Origin: Gnetum montanum
Taxonomy: Eukaryota > Streptophyta > Gnetopsida > Gnetales > Gnetaceae
Direction of reading: 5' to 3'
Length of the DNA: 64,000 nucleotides
Assembly (NCBI GenBank): GCA_015680685.1
Contig: MNCI01007569.1
Span: 301,241 to 365,240 of the forward strand
Below the pieces are notes generated by a model. It saw only the letters and a list, made by a program, of their open reading frames with translations, did not search any database and was not told the origin of the DNA. Shown here piece after piece: positions 24,001 to 31,570 of the stretch. A program made the translations under genes and the position numbers. Within the stretch, counting starts at the first letter, position 1. Each line of letters begins with the position of its first letter.

Positions 24001-26879
24001 TATCTGCAATCTTGCAGTATGTGAGAGAGGAACTTAATGTGAGATCCATAATTCCATGTAATGATCCCCTAAAATATGCATGTTTGAAAGCTGAACCAGA
24101 TTTCAGGTATAGTTTTGGCATTTTATTTGATTAGATGGAAATTGATGTTTGATATTTTTTAAAAGGAAAATTTGCAGTTACAGCAGCAATTTAATTTCCT
24201 AGGTAACATCCATCAATACGTGTATATTTTGCAATTTCAGTGTGCTAGGTAAACGGTTGGGCAAGTCAATGGGTATTGTTGCAAAGGAAGTGAAGGCTAT
24301 GGACCAGGCTAGTATTCTGGCCTTTGAAAAATCGGGAGAAGTAACTATTTCTGGCCATACTTTGAAGCTGGATGATATAAAGGTATACCTGCCCCATATG
24401 TTTGTATGTTTTTCAATATTAGTTTCTTGTACCGTTCATGGAATCTGTTGTTTATAGTTAATACCGTTGCATTTTTTTTTAAAAAATTGATTAACCTCTA
24501 AAACCACGCTTATATTACTGGCAGTTGTTTAAGCTTCAGTATCTATAACATTTTACTATTCCTTTCCTATGCCTACAGATCATGAGGCAATTTAAGGCAC
24601 CTGATGATTGTAAGAAGGAGGATATTGATGCAGCTGGTGATGGTTAGTGTCGAGAAGTTTCTCATGTCTAGTCATTTGTTTCTTGTTTTTGCTAGTATTT
24701 TGGTTAAAGAAAGTTTGAATGTTATCATGTTCAGGTGATGTTCTAGTAGTCCTTGACTTGCGTCCTGATGAATCATTGCGGGAATCTGGAATTGCACGAG
24801 AGGTATGACTTAGTTTCTGTTTCCTTCATTTTACACTGCTCTAGAGATGAAGGGGGAGATGTGTTTTTGTTCTGCATTTCTAGTTGAACGTTATTGTTCC
24901 ATTGTTTCACTTGTCGGGGAAATTCTTGACACGCTACTTTGATCTAAAATTATTACCAATATTAATTTTCAAAGTAATGGCATTTTTGAATTATAAATTC
25001 TTATTCCATGTATTACATTCATAGAAGTCCGATTCTCTCTACCTTTTATAATTTTTTCTTGTTTTACATTAGTGAATTCATTTGCCAGTTCTGTGGTTAC
25101 TTGACATAAATAATTCCATTTATTTGGGACAAACTTGTTTCTACTTTTTGACAAATAGCCAAAAATATGTTGATGGCCCTGCGTGCATGCTTATGAACAT
25201 GATATCGTGCCATTCTCTTTCCGAATATGAACTTTTTATTCTGGATGAGGTATTTTATATGTTACAAGATTGTCGATATAACTGCAGTCTACCCTCATGA
25301 TTGGCAGATTGTGAATAGGATTCAAAAACTTCGTAAAAAAGCCGGATTAGAACCAATTGACAATGTTGAGGTGTACTTTAAGCCATCAGAATGTGATAAG
25401 GACACTTTACAAAAAATTGTTTACTCACAGGTAATATATAATTCTATGCCTTAAGATGCGCAGGCGCTAAACAGCCTTGGTCAGATGCTTACTTAGGTAT
25501 TTTTTTAATGCAGGCTTTATATATACATGAAGCAATTGGCTCTCCTTTACTCTCAAGGAATGATCTGCCAAAAGATGCTGTGAGTATAACTGGTTACATG
25601 ATTCTGTTTTAAAGTTCAATTCGTTGATATCTTCTTCATCATCCTAGCCTTACCCCAACTTCAATCTGCTGATATCCTTTTAAAAATATGTAGATTTACT
25701 GCAGTATTAGTTTCCTTGTGCTTCTCATGCTGCATTAGAAACCAAATTTTCATAAATATTTTGGCAATTTGTAATCTAAAAGTTATCTGTCCAGTGGTCT
25801 CTAGTAGAGTGTTTTGTTTCTTTCTTTGTCTTCGTTTGCTTGTTTGCTTTTGGAAACTATTTGTGTCACTGGATCTCATCCCAGAGTTTCGTTCTGGCAA
25901 TGTTGCGGTAACTATTTCATGAATGATGTTTTATATATGAAGAATACAATGTTTGAAATTACAAAGGGTAAAAACAATTCACTTAAGTGGCGCATTTTCA
26001 TTTCCTTTTCAGGTAATAGTTGCATCAGAAAAATTCACAGTTGTATTTGGTTTCGAATCAGAAAAATTGACTTTGACATTTACTATTAGTCTTGCAAGNC
26101 GAATCAGAAAAATTGACTTTGACATTTACTATTAGTCTTGCAAGGCCAACCATATTCTTTATCGATGATGCTATGACTGCCATGTGTTCGGGTGAGTTTG
26201 TCATTTCATTTTAAACTTCAAAGTGGTTTATAATTAAGTTAGTCAATTTGAAATGATTCTCTGTTGTAAATCTAGGTGATCAGAAATTCGTTGAGGATTT
26301 GAAGGTTTATCTCTTATCTAGGGATCTTTCAAATTTGAAAGCAGTGTTTACAGACTCAAATGGCAAGGTATTTTCGATTTTTTTAAGTTTAAAACAATAT
26401 AGACTACAGGTAATACAATATCCTTGCAAATAGCAATACATGTATCACTTGATGTTCAGAACTCAGAGAATGATAGAAAATCAGGCGTCTATGCAACTGT
26501 ACAATGTATTGCTTGTTGAATTATATGAACATTCTTGTAAATTAATGTTTGTGAAGTCCAGAAGTTTTCTTTTGGACATTGTTCTAATTGTTTTGTTATA
26601 CAAACAAATACTCAAATCAGCTAGTAATGATACAGAGAAAAAGAGAGAGAGAGAGAGTCTCTCTTAAGCAGTTTTCTGAGAAAGCCCTTGTTCTTTTTGA
26701 CTGTAAAATGTTAAATGAAGTAATCTGTAATTTTTATGCCATGCAATAATGTTTCAAATGTTGAACTGCAGATTTGTGTAGCTCGTATTGAAGGTCGACC
26801 TTCAGTTGCTGTAGTACTTGGGAAACATTTGTACCTCTCTGTGGGTGATTATTATCTCAGCACAAGGGCAACCGGATAG
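1..26879 (+). CDS. Isoleucyl-tRNA synthetase, cytosolic type, 3' part (24 exons)
   Basis: Joins isoleucine to tRNA-Ile in the cytosol and edits misactivated valine. Exons: 1-99, 17931-18096, 18582-18695, 18822-18919, 19210-19288, 19467-19625, 19910-19999, 21166-21299, 21539-21698, 22358-22441, 22528-22740, 22847-22972, 23365-23505, 23636-23739, 23826-23889, 24018-24106, 24241-24382, 24579-24642, 24735-24802, 25308-25430, 25514-25579, 26013-26191, 26276-26367, 26772-26879 (stop TAG). Every junction is GT-AG and phases agree, giving about 904 residues once a 46-base assembly artefact in exon 22 is discounted. Plant cytosolic IleRS is near 1,180 residues, so roughly the first 280, with HIGH, lie upstream. 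Diagnostic motifs: [50 protein letters not shown]. The eukaryote-like sequence and long C-terminus argue against the organelle enzyme. No second copy is seen. Confidence 0.96.
1438..1500 (+). repeat. Degenerate 3' half of a tRNA-derived SINE
   Basis: The stretch AAGGTCATAGATTCAATTG followed by CAGTGGGCAAC matches, on the plus strand, the B-box half of the SINE copies at 28738-28866 and 37620-37742 (there GGTCATGGGTTCAATTCC then AATGGGCAATGC on the minus strand). The A-box half is not recognisable. This is a pattern-level match only. Confidence 0.4.
1892..2305 (-). repeat. 3' terminal repeat of the intronic Ty3/gypsy element
   Basis: Begins TGATGAGGAGATAGCTTGAA and matches, with substitutions and small indels, the segment at 15521-15905. 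Shared landmarks are the 'TTGCTCAAAGGAAATGAATA' stretch, the 'ATAGAAGGAGAA(T/C)CATCAAGAGG' stretch and 'AATTTTGTG(C/T)ACTTTTTGAAAA'. It lies just beyond the integrase on the minus strand, where a 3' LTR is expected. The limits are approximate; the outer (5') part of the LTR seems to be missing here. Confidence 0.68.
2256..2935 (-). pseudogene. Ty3/gypsy integrase remnant
   Basis: Minus-strand reading gives [17 protein letters not shown] (second half of the H2C2 zinc finger) near 2925-2870, then [20 protein letters not shown] (start of the DDE core) near 2795-2735, then [20 protein letters not shown] near 2565-2510. These are typical gypsy integrase landmarks. The pieces lie in different frames. 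The first zinc-finger half and the linker to RNase H are missing at the junction with the insertion at about 2936. Confidence 0.88.
3170..4400 (+). pseudogene. LINE ORF1 remnant (DUF4283-like region plus zinc knuckle)
   Basis: Plus-strand reading shows [16 protein letters not shown] and [15 protein letters not shown] near 3390-3550, which resemble the DUF4283 domain of plant LINE ORF1 (GPW and WVQI.LPL.FW landmarks). [13 protein letters not shown] follows near 3800-3840, a C-x2-C-x3-H-x4-C knuckle one residue shorter than the usual CCHC. Several stops interrupt the frame. The family role is RNA binding. Assigned by these landmarks and by position directly before the endonuclease. Confidence 0.65.
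4410..5500 (+). pseudogene. LINE ORF2 endonuclease remnant with an internal tandem duplication
   Basis: ATG at 4410 opens [12 protein letters not shown], matching the conserved start of LINE endonucleases (WNxRG), followed by DVVCLQETK, the LQE(T)K catalytic motif. Further on come [11 protein letters not shown], a GDFN-like VGDFNQ in another frame, and [14 protein letters not shown], the 'G..FTWSN' motif. From 4646 the second half of the domain is repeated once (see repeat 4646-5497). Stops are present from codon 42 onward, so it is inactive. Confidence 0.82.
4646..5497 (+). repeat. 426-bp tandem duplication inside the LINE endonuclease
   Basis: The segment starting TAGATGGTTCATGTGAT at 4646 is repeated from 5072. 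The copies run in parallel for about 425 bases with scattered substitutions and one small insertion, ending near 'CATTTTGTG...GACTTAG(C/T)AGCT'. The offset is 426 bases, exactly 142 codons. The copies differ visibly, so the duplication is not recent. Confidence 0.93.
5500..7960 (+). pseudogene. LINE reverse transcriptase and zf-RVT domain remnant
   Basis: RT landmarks: [17 protein letters not shown] near 6130-6180, the 'K.PG.DG' motif, then [20 protein letters not shown] near 6275-6335 ('IPK...FRPI'), and [13 protein letters not shown] near 6818-6858, equivalent to the FADD catalytic box with its two Asp kept but its context altered. [17 protein letters not shown] and [15 protein letters not shown] follow near 7600-7760, then in a shifted frame [12 protein letters not shown]; together these form the zf-RVT domain (C-x2-C...H...C). 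[12 protein letters not shown] near 7863-7900 is the usual tail. Many stops; dead copy. Confidence 0.88.
7970..8382 (+). repeat. Possible LTR next to the LINE 3' end
   Basis: Starts TGTTGGAAAA and ends TTATCACA, so it has the TG...CA ends of an LTR. It contains a TATA-like CATAAATAGAAG at about 8089-8100 and a T-rich stretch before its end, as in a U3-R-U5 layout. The LINE coding tail stops just before it and an ORF remnant begins about 180 bases after it. No second copy and no convincing primer site were found. Confidence 0.35.
8560..9642 (+). pseudogene. Unrecognised ORF remnant of a retroelement
   Basis: A coding-like G-rich stretch. One plus frame reads [40 protein letters not shown] and [17 protein letters not shown]. 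It then shifts to a frame reading [20 protein letters not shown] and [18 protein letters not shown]. The last part (9440-9640) reads [20 protein letters not shown] and an acidic tail to a stop at 9637. I do not recognise the family. It follows an LTR-like segment, so a gag-type or accessory protein of a nested element is possible; this is inference. Confidence 0.5.
9662..9842. repeat. 115-bp-offset direct repeat in the gypsy RNase H-integrase connection
   Basis: About 66 bases starting ATTTAAGACAA(G/A)GCATCAAC (9662-9727) recur at 9777-9842 with three or so changes, 115 bases apart, separated by unrelated sequence. On the minus strand the repeated piece reads roughly [16 protein letters not shown], the end of the RNase H and connection region (DALS motif), so the motif is encoded twice. 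Confidence 0.88.
9850..10935 (-). pseudogene. Ty3/gypsy reverse transcriptase and RNase H remnant
   Basis: The minus-strand RT section (10935-10330) begins [16 protein letters not shown] and includes [68 protein letters not shown] and [20 protein letters not shown]. The catalytic box reads FFDYI where active copies have F(V/L)DDI, so the second Asp is lost. RNase H follows (10351-10013): [44 protein letters not shown]. Frameshifted between the two parts. Confidence 0.93.
11285..11569 (-). pseudogene. Retropepsin-like region of the gypsy element
   Basis: The minus-strand frame contains [20 protein letters not shown] near its C-terminus. The 'D.ILGRPW' motif is the conserved second-half signature of gypsy aspartic proteases. 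The N-terminal catalytic D(T/S)G lies in damaged sequence and is not seen. Position between gag and RT agrees with the role, which is processing of the polyprotein. Confidence 0.7.
11700..12905 (-). pseudogene. gypsy gag remnant with CCHC zinc knuckle
   Basis: Reading on the minus strand, a start at 12905 gives MAPTKKMV, a stop, then [20 protein letters not shown] (acidic and helical). The capsid-like part (12357-11911) includes [20 protein letters not shown] and [14 protein letters not shown] Lys-rich linker and [14 protein letters not shown] follow (about 11830-11785), a perfect C-x2-C-x4-H-x4-C nucleocapsid knuckle. At least two frameshifts separate the pieces. Confidence 0.85.
12906..15520. 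other. Leader or unassigned region between gypsy gag and its 5' terminal repeat
   Basis: AT-rich, no convincing coding sequence. It holds an 18-A run near 14900 and, at 14505-14632, three B-box-like motifs (two exact GGTTCAATTCC, one GAGTTCAATTCTC). At 2.6 kb it is longer than a normal leader, so another old insertion may be hidden here. A weak primer-site candidate, TGGTATTAAAGA on the minus strand near 15500, matches 9 of 12 positions of the usual plant initiator-Met site. Confidence 0.45.
15521..15905 (-). repeat. 5' terminal repeat of the intronic gypsy element
   Basis: Starts TGATGAGGAGATGGCTTGAA and is homologous over about 380 bases to 1892-2305. The terminal TG lies next to the internal side, as expected for the end of a minus-strand LTR. 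It may extend past 15905 into the 15.9-16.3 kb sequence that the other copy lacks. Confidence 0.65.
15991..16084. repeat. Two tandem 47-bp units
   Basis: TTGGGTTGCAACCTGTTGTG begins at 15991 and again at 16038. The 47-base units differ by one base (CATTCTCC versus CATTTTCC). Confidence 0.95.
16930..17450 (-). pseudogene. Second LINE fragment (RT C-terminus and zf-RVT)
   Basis: The minus-strand frame reads [13 protein letters not shown], a stop, [16 protein letters not shown], then [20 protein letters not shown] and [21 protein letters not shown]...GNHIFFHC is the zf-RVT metal motif (C-x2-C...H...C) of plant LINE ORF2 proteins, and the upstream LRN.S.RG pattern fits. No other LINE part is nearby, so this is a short fragment in opposite orientation to the LINE at 2.9-8.0 kb. 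It contains the 63-bp duplication at 17045-17170. Confidence 0.8.
17045..17170. repeat. Two tandem 63-bp units over the zf-RVT motif
   Basis: Units 17045-17107 and 17108-17170 differ at one base (CTTTATG versus CTTCATG). Sixty-three is 21 codons, so the duplication would have kept the LINE frame and doubled the Cys/His cluster. Near-identity implies a recent event in an otherwise old fragment. Confidence 0.95.
17931..19999 (+). CDS. IleRS exons 2-7: editing domain and return to the catalytic core
   Basis: Six exons (17931-18096, 18582-18695, 18822-18919, 19210-19288, 19467-19625, 19910-19999). Exon 2 carries [19 protein letters not shown], the hydrolytic editing pocket that removes valine; its GTG, HCAP and EDD positions are the family's conserved pocket residues. 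Exon 4 has [16 protein letters not shown], and exon 6 has [20 protein letters not shown], the conserved connection back to the Rossmann core. Exon 7 ends GVLHRVDE, and the next exon begins VFDCWFES, which is contiguous in the family. The gap in the following intron therefore has not removed coding sequence. Confidence 0.95.
20226..20701. repeat. Perfect 95-bp inverted repeat next to two assembly gaps
   Basis: Bases 20226-20320 are the exact reverse complement of 20607-20701. The left arm ends at an N (20321) and the right arm at the 450-N gap (20702). This is what results if the small contig 20322-20701 overlaps the left contig end by 95 bases but was put in backwards. It lies within an IleRS intron, so coding is not affected. 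Confidence 0.93.
20702..21151. other. Assembly gap of 450 Ns
   Basis: A run of Ns in the intron between IleRS exons 7 and 8. The flanking exons are contiguous in the protein family, so no exon is expected inside. The real length is unknown. Confidence 1.
21166..21698 (+). CDS. IleRS exons 8-9: catalytic core and KMSKS loop
   Basis: Exon 8 (21166-21299) encodes [14 protein letters not shown] and [12 protein letters not shown], part of the class Ia aminoacylation site. Exon 9 (21539-21698) starts inside the Trp codon and continues [12 protein letters not shown] to [19 protein letters not shown] is the class I KMSKS signature that binds ATP and stabilises the transition state. The acceptor of exon 8 (TTGCAG) lies only 14 bases after the end of the 450-N gap, so the exon itself is complete. 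Confidence 0.95.
21969..22087 (-). repeat. tRNA-derived SINE copy in an IleRS intron
   Basis: On the minus strand: CAATGAGGTGTTAGCTTAGTGG, whose TAGCTTAGTGG fits the RNA polymerase III A box (TRGCNNAGYGG), then a degenerate B-box region (GGTCACAGTTTTCATTC), GGGCAATACCAAGTTATGG, and an A-rich tail (13 Ts on the plus strand at its left end). Same family as the copies at 28105, 28738 and 37620. Confidence 0.72.
22358..24106 (+). CDS. IleRS exons 10-16: stem-contact fold and anticodon-binding domain
   Basis: Exons 22358-22441, 22528-22740, 22847-22972, 23365-23505, 23636-23739, 23826-23889 and 24018-24106. They begin [17 protein letters not shown], then [15 protein letters not shown], then the helical anticodon-binding bundle with [38 protein letters not shown] and [19 protein letters not shown], all typical of eukaryotic IleRS. 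Introns are short (86-530 bp), in strong contrast to intron 1. The exon at 22528 encodes the conserved MDAYRLYTV just before its donor. Confidence 0.94.
24241..26879 (+). CDS. IleRS exons 17-24: eukaryote-specific C-terminal extension and stop
   Basis: Exons 24241-24382, 24579-24642, 24735-24802, 25308-25430, 25514-25579, 26013-26191, 26276-26367 and 26772-26879. They encode [19 protein letters not shown], then [14 protein letters not shown], then [16 protein letters not shown], ending with [16 protein letters not shown] and a TAG stop. This region is present in cytosolic and absent from bacterial-type IleRS and contributes to tRNA and complex contacts in the family. Exon 22 (26013-26191) carries a 45-base direct duplication around an N at 26099. 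The 46 extra bases are not a multiple of three and break the frame as assembled; removing one copy restores the expected reading across SLARPTIFF. Confidence 0.92.
26054..26144. repeat. 45-bp direct duplication around a single N in IleRS exon 22
   Basis: Bases 26054-26098 recur exactly as 26100-26144 with one N at 26099 between. This is an unmerged contig overlap rather than a biological repeat, because the protein family needs only one copy. Confidence 0.95.
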
Positions 26880-27795
26880 TAGCATAAGTGACTGCTGTCT
26901 GATTTTTGGTGGTTGGTTTGTTTTCTTCCATTCATTTTCCTTTCAAAGAAATTTAGATCACTGAATGTTGGAGTGAGGTGTATATTAGCATTTCTTTCTC
27001 GGATGTTGATGTACTATTTCATGACGGGCAATGTAATTTCCATAATCCGGGTCTCTCCCTTCATCGTCTATGTTATCATTTCAAAGATCTAATATTGGCA
27101 ACATGCTGTGAGAATGTAGAATAAGAATCTGAGAACAAACAGATACTTACGAGTCCTATATATAATTCGTACAAGAAAATTTAAAGCCTATGCAATCTTC
27201 TTTTCGTTGTGCAATCTCTTATTTATGATCTAATCAAAGAAGCGATTTGCTTTGGCTCTGCGCAATCAAAGAATGTCAGCGAATATTTTTGAATCAATTT
27301 TAAAATTCTGAAAACATTTGAAAATGGAATGAAAGGTAACCTTCCTGTAAGAGCAATGTGATTACTTAGTAGTTGCCACACAGAAGCTTCTGGTTTTGGT
27401 TATGACTTGTGTTACCAGAGCAGTTGCAAAAAGAGAACATTCATGAAGTTGAAGACCAGTTTGATTGTTGGTGGTTGCAACAGAGACTTGTTAGTTTTAG
27501 AATATGCTTAGGGTGGGTAATTGCTAAAAGAAAACTTGAATTGTGGGTTATCTCTGGTTGGATATAGGTTGGGTTACGCATCAAATGAGATGAAAAATTG
27601 AAATAAAGATGTTGCTGAAAAACAAATGCCAGCATAGCTTTTTGATTGCCTCATGCAGCATTTACTTTGTTTATGTGCTAGTGTGTATTGCATATGGTGA
27701 TCCATATGTAAATGCCCTGCACGCAAGTCAAAAAAGAAACCAGTTTTAGTCACAATTAACAGAGTTGTATTCGAGTCGTTGCCTGGATGTAATCA
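26880..27795 (+). other. IleRS 3' flank, including the 3' UTR
   Basis: AT-rich, no coding sequence seen. A 3' UTR must start at 26880, but no AATAAA occurs in the first few hundred bases. The nearest candidates are AATAAA at about 27602 and 27804, so the polyadenylation site cannot be fixed. Confidence 0.5.
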
Positions 27796-28095
27796 CGATT
27801 CGATAATAAAATTGGTATTGCTTTTCTAACATATTGGAATGCTTGGACTTCAGCATTCACAATACATTGCATTTACTTTTCAAGCATTTTATAAGATATC
27901 ATAGTAATGAAATTGAAACGTTTTACTAAGACACGGTTTGATAAGTAAATTGAGATAACTTTTCCAACATATTGCAATGTTTTGACTTTAGAATTTACAT
28001 TACATTGTATTTACTTTTTGAGCATTTTATAAGATTTGATAAAACAAAATTGAAATTTTTTATAAGATTTAATAGTAATGAAATTAAAATTTTTT
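27796..28095. repeat. Diverged tandem duplication, 138-bp unit
   Basis: 'ACATATTG(G/C)AATG', 'ACATTG(C/T)ATTTACTTTT' and 'GAGCATTTTATAAGAT' landmarks in 27829-27935 recur 138 bases later (27967-28095), with many differences. It sits directly beside the SINE at 28105. Confidence 0.75.
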
Positions 28096-28104
28096 ACTTA
28101 CATT

Positions 28105-28196
28105 TATTGGGACATTAGATTTTTTTAGTATAATCAAACCTATGGCTTAGAGGTACTAAGCTATGACCCTTACCACTTAGCTAACATCTTATTAGT
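28105..28196 (-). repeat. tRNA-derived SINE copy, degenerate
   Basis: The minus strand reads AATAAGATGTTAGCTAAGTGG (A box intact), then AAGCCATAGGTTTGATTATAC (degenerate B box) and an A-rich stretch. Same family as 28738-28866 but more diverged. Confidence 0.6.
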
Positions 28197-28440
28197 AATG
28201 ATATTTTATACATTTCTTCATTCTTTTTTTAGGACATTGTCTCATTTACATTGTATTTATCATTTATTATGTTAATAATACAATTCATCATGTGCCTTGA
28301 TTTTCGTCAAATTAAGGTTGGGAAAATGATGGCTTGTGATCATAATAAATAATAGGATTTTAGTCTTTGACAAGTTTGATGAGTTTACTATATACTTGTA
28401 CATTCATATAGTTAAGTATTAGGATTATTCTATTCATGAT

Positions 28441-28720
28441 TCAATCAATTTTGTAATATTGAGACTACAATGTTTTAAAAATTACAAGTGAAAACATTGT
28501 ATATTACAAGTTAAAATGGTTGGAAGGCTTTTTACGTAATGAAGAATAGATGTAGCAATCACAACATTTAGACTTGGGAAGTTCAATCAATATTGGGACT
28601 ACAATGTTTTCAAAATTACAAGTGATAACTCTATATATTACAACTTACAAATGGCTGGAAGGCTTTTTACATAATGAAGAAGAGATGTAGCAATTACAAT
28701 ATTTAGATTTGGGAAGTTCA
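28441..28720. repeat. Tandem duplication, 134-bp unit
   Basis: The segment from about 28441 (GACTACAATGTTTT, TGG(T/C)TGGAAGGCTTTTTAC, GAAGA(A/G)TAGATGTAGCAAT-like landmarks, TTGGGAAGTTCAA) is repeated 134 bases later, from about 28575 to 28720, with roughly one change in ten. A SINE copy follows 20 bases later. Confidence 0.9.
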
Positions 28721-28737
28721 AACAATTGCATCGGTAT

Positions 28738-28866
28738 TATACACCCCAAGATTTATAGTCCAATTAGAATTTTACATAGCCTAGCATTGCCCATTGGAAT
28801 TGAACCCATGACTTGAAGAAGCTTCCAAATCAAGTGTGTTACAACTAGGCTAACACCTCATTGTTA
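28738..28866 (-). repeat. tRNA-derived SINE copy with intact B box
   Basis: Minus strand: AATGAGGTGTTAGCCTAGTTG (A box with one change), ACTTGATTTGGAAGC, then GTCATGGGTTCAATTCC. GGTTCAATTCC is an exact RNA polymerase III B box (GGTTCRANTCC). TGGGCAATGCTAGG and an A/T-rich 3' part end near 28738. Closest to the copy at 37620. Confidence 0.8.
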
Positions 28867-30560
28867 TGACTTATAGTACTTTATGGATATATAGTTTAGG
28901 GTTTAGGTCTTGGTTAAAAATCTTAGAAAAAATTGAAAAACTTCAAAAATAGTTTTTATTTTATGAATTTGGAAGTTGGGTTACAAGGGTGATAATTGTT
29001 GGAATCTAAAATAATTTGATGGGAAGTACACTGCAAGACATGTAACCAACGTGGTACTTTAGAAGAACTTAACAATGCTTCAAGTATGACTCAAATTAAC
29101 AACTACTTGAGCCACCTCTTGTTCGTTATTCTATAAATTGAAGAACCTAGTTTTATTGGCAATACTTTAATTAGAAGTTCATGTTGCCATTGGAATCTAA
29201 AATAATGTATTAATCCTTACCATTCAATTTGAGTAGTATCAATTTGAGTAGTAAACGTAGCAATAGTAGAGATCATTTAAAGATCTCATCAAGAAGGATG
29301 GTATCATGAATGATAACTATGGTTAGAAAAATATGGTATTAAAAATTTAGATGTGATAATGAATTTCAAAGAGGCTTGGAAAACTATCAACTAGAAGAGT
29401 TTGGAGAGATGGCAAAGTAAGCTAGAAAATCAAATAGAGCTTTAATTTTAATGGCAAAAAAATCACACTTGATGTGTGATTCTTGTATTTATGCAAATGC
29501 TAATTAGTAGGACAAGAATGAAATCACATTGCTTTCAAATTGAAATTTGAAAATAGAATCATGTGCAACTTGATGATAGAATATGTCATTTGTGGCTATT
29601 ACAAGTGATTGTAGAATAAATTTCTTATACATCTTGGTTTTGGATGTCAAAGAAATAAGCATTTCACATTTAATAAAAAAGGATCATCATGTGGAGGCTC
29701 AATGCCCATCTTGCTAAGGTAGGGTCCTAAGAGGATTAGTGGATAAGCGAAAGCCTATCTTCTTTCAAGTGGTTGCAACTAGGCTCAAACATAGGTCTTA
29801 TGACTTGAGAAATAAGCATTGAATAATGCTTTAAATTAATAGCAATTTCTTGAACATCGAATAAAGGAAGAAAAGATACATGCTTCATTAATAAGGAAAG
29901 ATAGTGGATAAAATTTGGCCAAATGGATTTCCTAGGGGTTGTTTTCCTGAGGTATGAAGCTCCTTAGAGGCAATTTAATACTACTAGAGTAGTCAGGCCA
30001 AACCTAGCCAAAGTAATTGTTCCCATTTTCTTCTTCTTCATTTAGCTTCTTGCCACTTTATGCTTAAAACAATATCTAACGTAGAAGGCTTTAATACATT
30101 AAGTCAAACCTCTAAAGGGTCTCATGAGAAGTTACACCTCATCCTAACAAGATGTCATTTCATTAAAAGGAGCTTAATTACAACAATTACATTATATTGC
30201 ATGATAAGAAGTTTATATCCAATTCTAATTAGGGATAGGGATGTTACAATTCTAACCCTCTTAAAGGATCTTACTTGCCCTTGAGTTTATCTTCAAAGTA
30301 TTCTAAGCTTTCATTTCGTTTAATTTTATTATTATGCTCTTCCTCTCCTTCATTATTATTTACAAAAGAATATAACAATTAAAAAATGATTAATATTATC
30401 AATAAGATGAAAGTAAGAGTTTAGCATTGATACCTTGTTTTTCTAGGTTTCTTGTTCATAATTGCAGCATTAAACCTTGACTTTAAAGATTGTCTTATGA
30501 AAAGGCTTTTTAGTTTTCTCTTCTTTAATGATAATAAGTTCATTTTGAAATAAGCACAAT
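28867..30560. other. AT-rich intergenic sequence
   Basis: No gene, RNA or element signature recognised. It probably consists of old, unrecognisable repeats. Confidence 0.5.
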
Positions 30561-31470
30561 ACCTCCAAAATAATTAACTCTAATCCACGATGTATTGATT
30601 ATCATTTTGATGGGACTTCCTTAATAAACTAACATGAAACCTTGATGGATATTTATTTTTGTAGACAGTTTTAATTTATACACTACTTTCCTAATTCTTG
30701 TTGAAACCTTAAAGGTTTCACAATAATGTGGGTTCAATTTTGAATACCCTCAATTTCAAGAACTTCTAGTGGGCTTAACTGGTAATAAAATTTGATCTTC
30801 AATTTGGAACTTCTTTAAATGATGTCAATTGGTATAACTATTGTATTTATCTTTAGTAGCTTGAAGGTTTTGTTTGATCATAGTGACAATATGCTCCCTT
30901 GTTCTTAATTCTTATTCTTTCTATTCATTATGTAATGTTGGATTAATCCATATTGATAGAATGTAATAATTACATCCATAAACTAGTTTGAATCAGTGTT
31001 CTATGGATTGATCCTTGATAATTATTGTATTAGATGAACCCAACAAAATATAACTAATTTGTCCATGTCTTAGACATTGCTTTCACATAACTTCTTAAAA
31101 AATCTTTCAAATTCAATTAACACTTTCAATTTGTTATCAAGTCTTCAGATGGTAGGTAGTACTGAATTTCAATGAGGTACTAAGCTCTTTAAAGAAGTTT
31201 TGTGAGAAGCCTGAAATAAATTTAGGATCGCAATATGAATTAATCAACTTAAGATACCCGTGCAATCTAAAAACCTCTTTAACAAATGTTTAATTCACTT
31301 CCTCTATCGTGCTAGTCGATTTCTAAGTGATAAACAAGGTAACTTTAACAATCAATCCACTATCACTAAGAAAAAATCATTTCTTTTTCTAGTTTTTGAT
31401 AATCTAACTATAAAATCCATTGTCACATCTTTTGATTTCCATGTGGACACTTCGAGTGGTATTCAATATG
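30560..31470 (-). pseudogene. Ty3/gypsy integrase and C-terminal domain remnant
   Basis: Minus strand near 31440-31330 reads WKSKDVTMDFIVRLSKTRKR and NDFFLVIVD, equal to the integrase core start (MDFI.GLP...D.I.VIVDR). Near 30780-30640 it reads KLNPHYCETFKVSTRIRKVV and YKLKLSTKINIHQGFML, matching the C-terminal 'KL.PRY.GPF.V..RIG.VAY.L.LP....IH.VFHVS' block. The middle is heavily decayed. A different, older copy from the intron 1 element. Confidence 0.8.
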
Positions 31471-31570
31471 GTTTTTTTTTGTTGATATTTAAGACTTTGT
31501 GATTAACTCTTAAAATAAACTTTCTATCACAGAAATAATATTTCCATAATATTAAAGTAAGTATAATAGT

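Noticed and set aside
1-26879. IleRS pseudogene
   Set aside because: All splice sites and phases are consistent and catalytic motifs are intact. The only frame break lies at an N with a duplicated overlap.
28738-28866. Functional tRNA gene
   Set aside because: A and B boxes are present, but there is no cloverleaf with paired acceptor and anticodon stems, and the sequence recurs in diverged copies. A SINE fits better.
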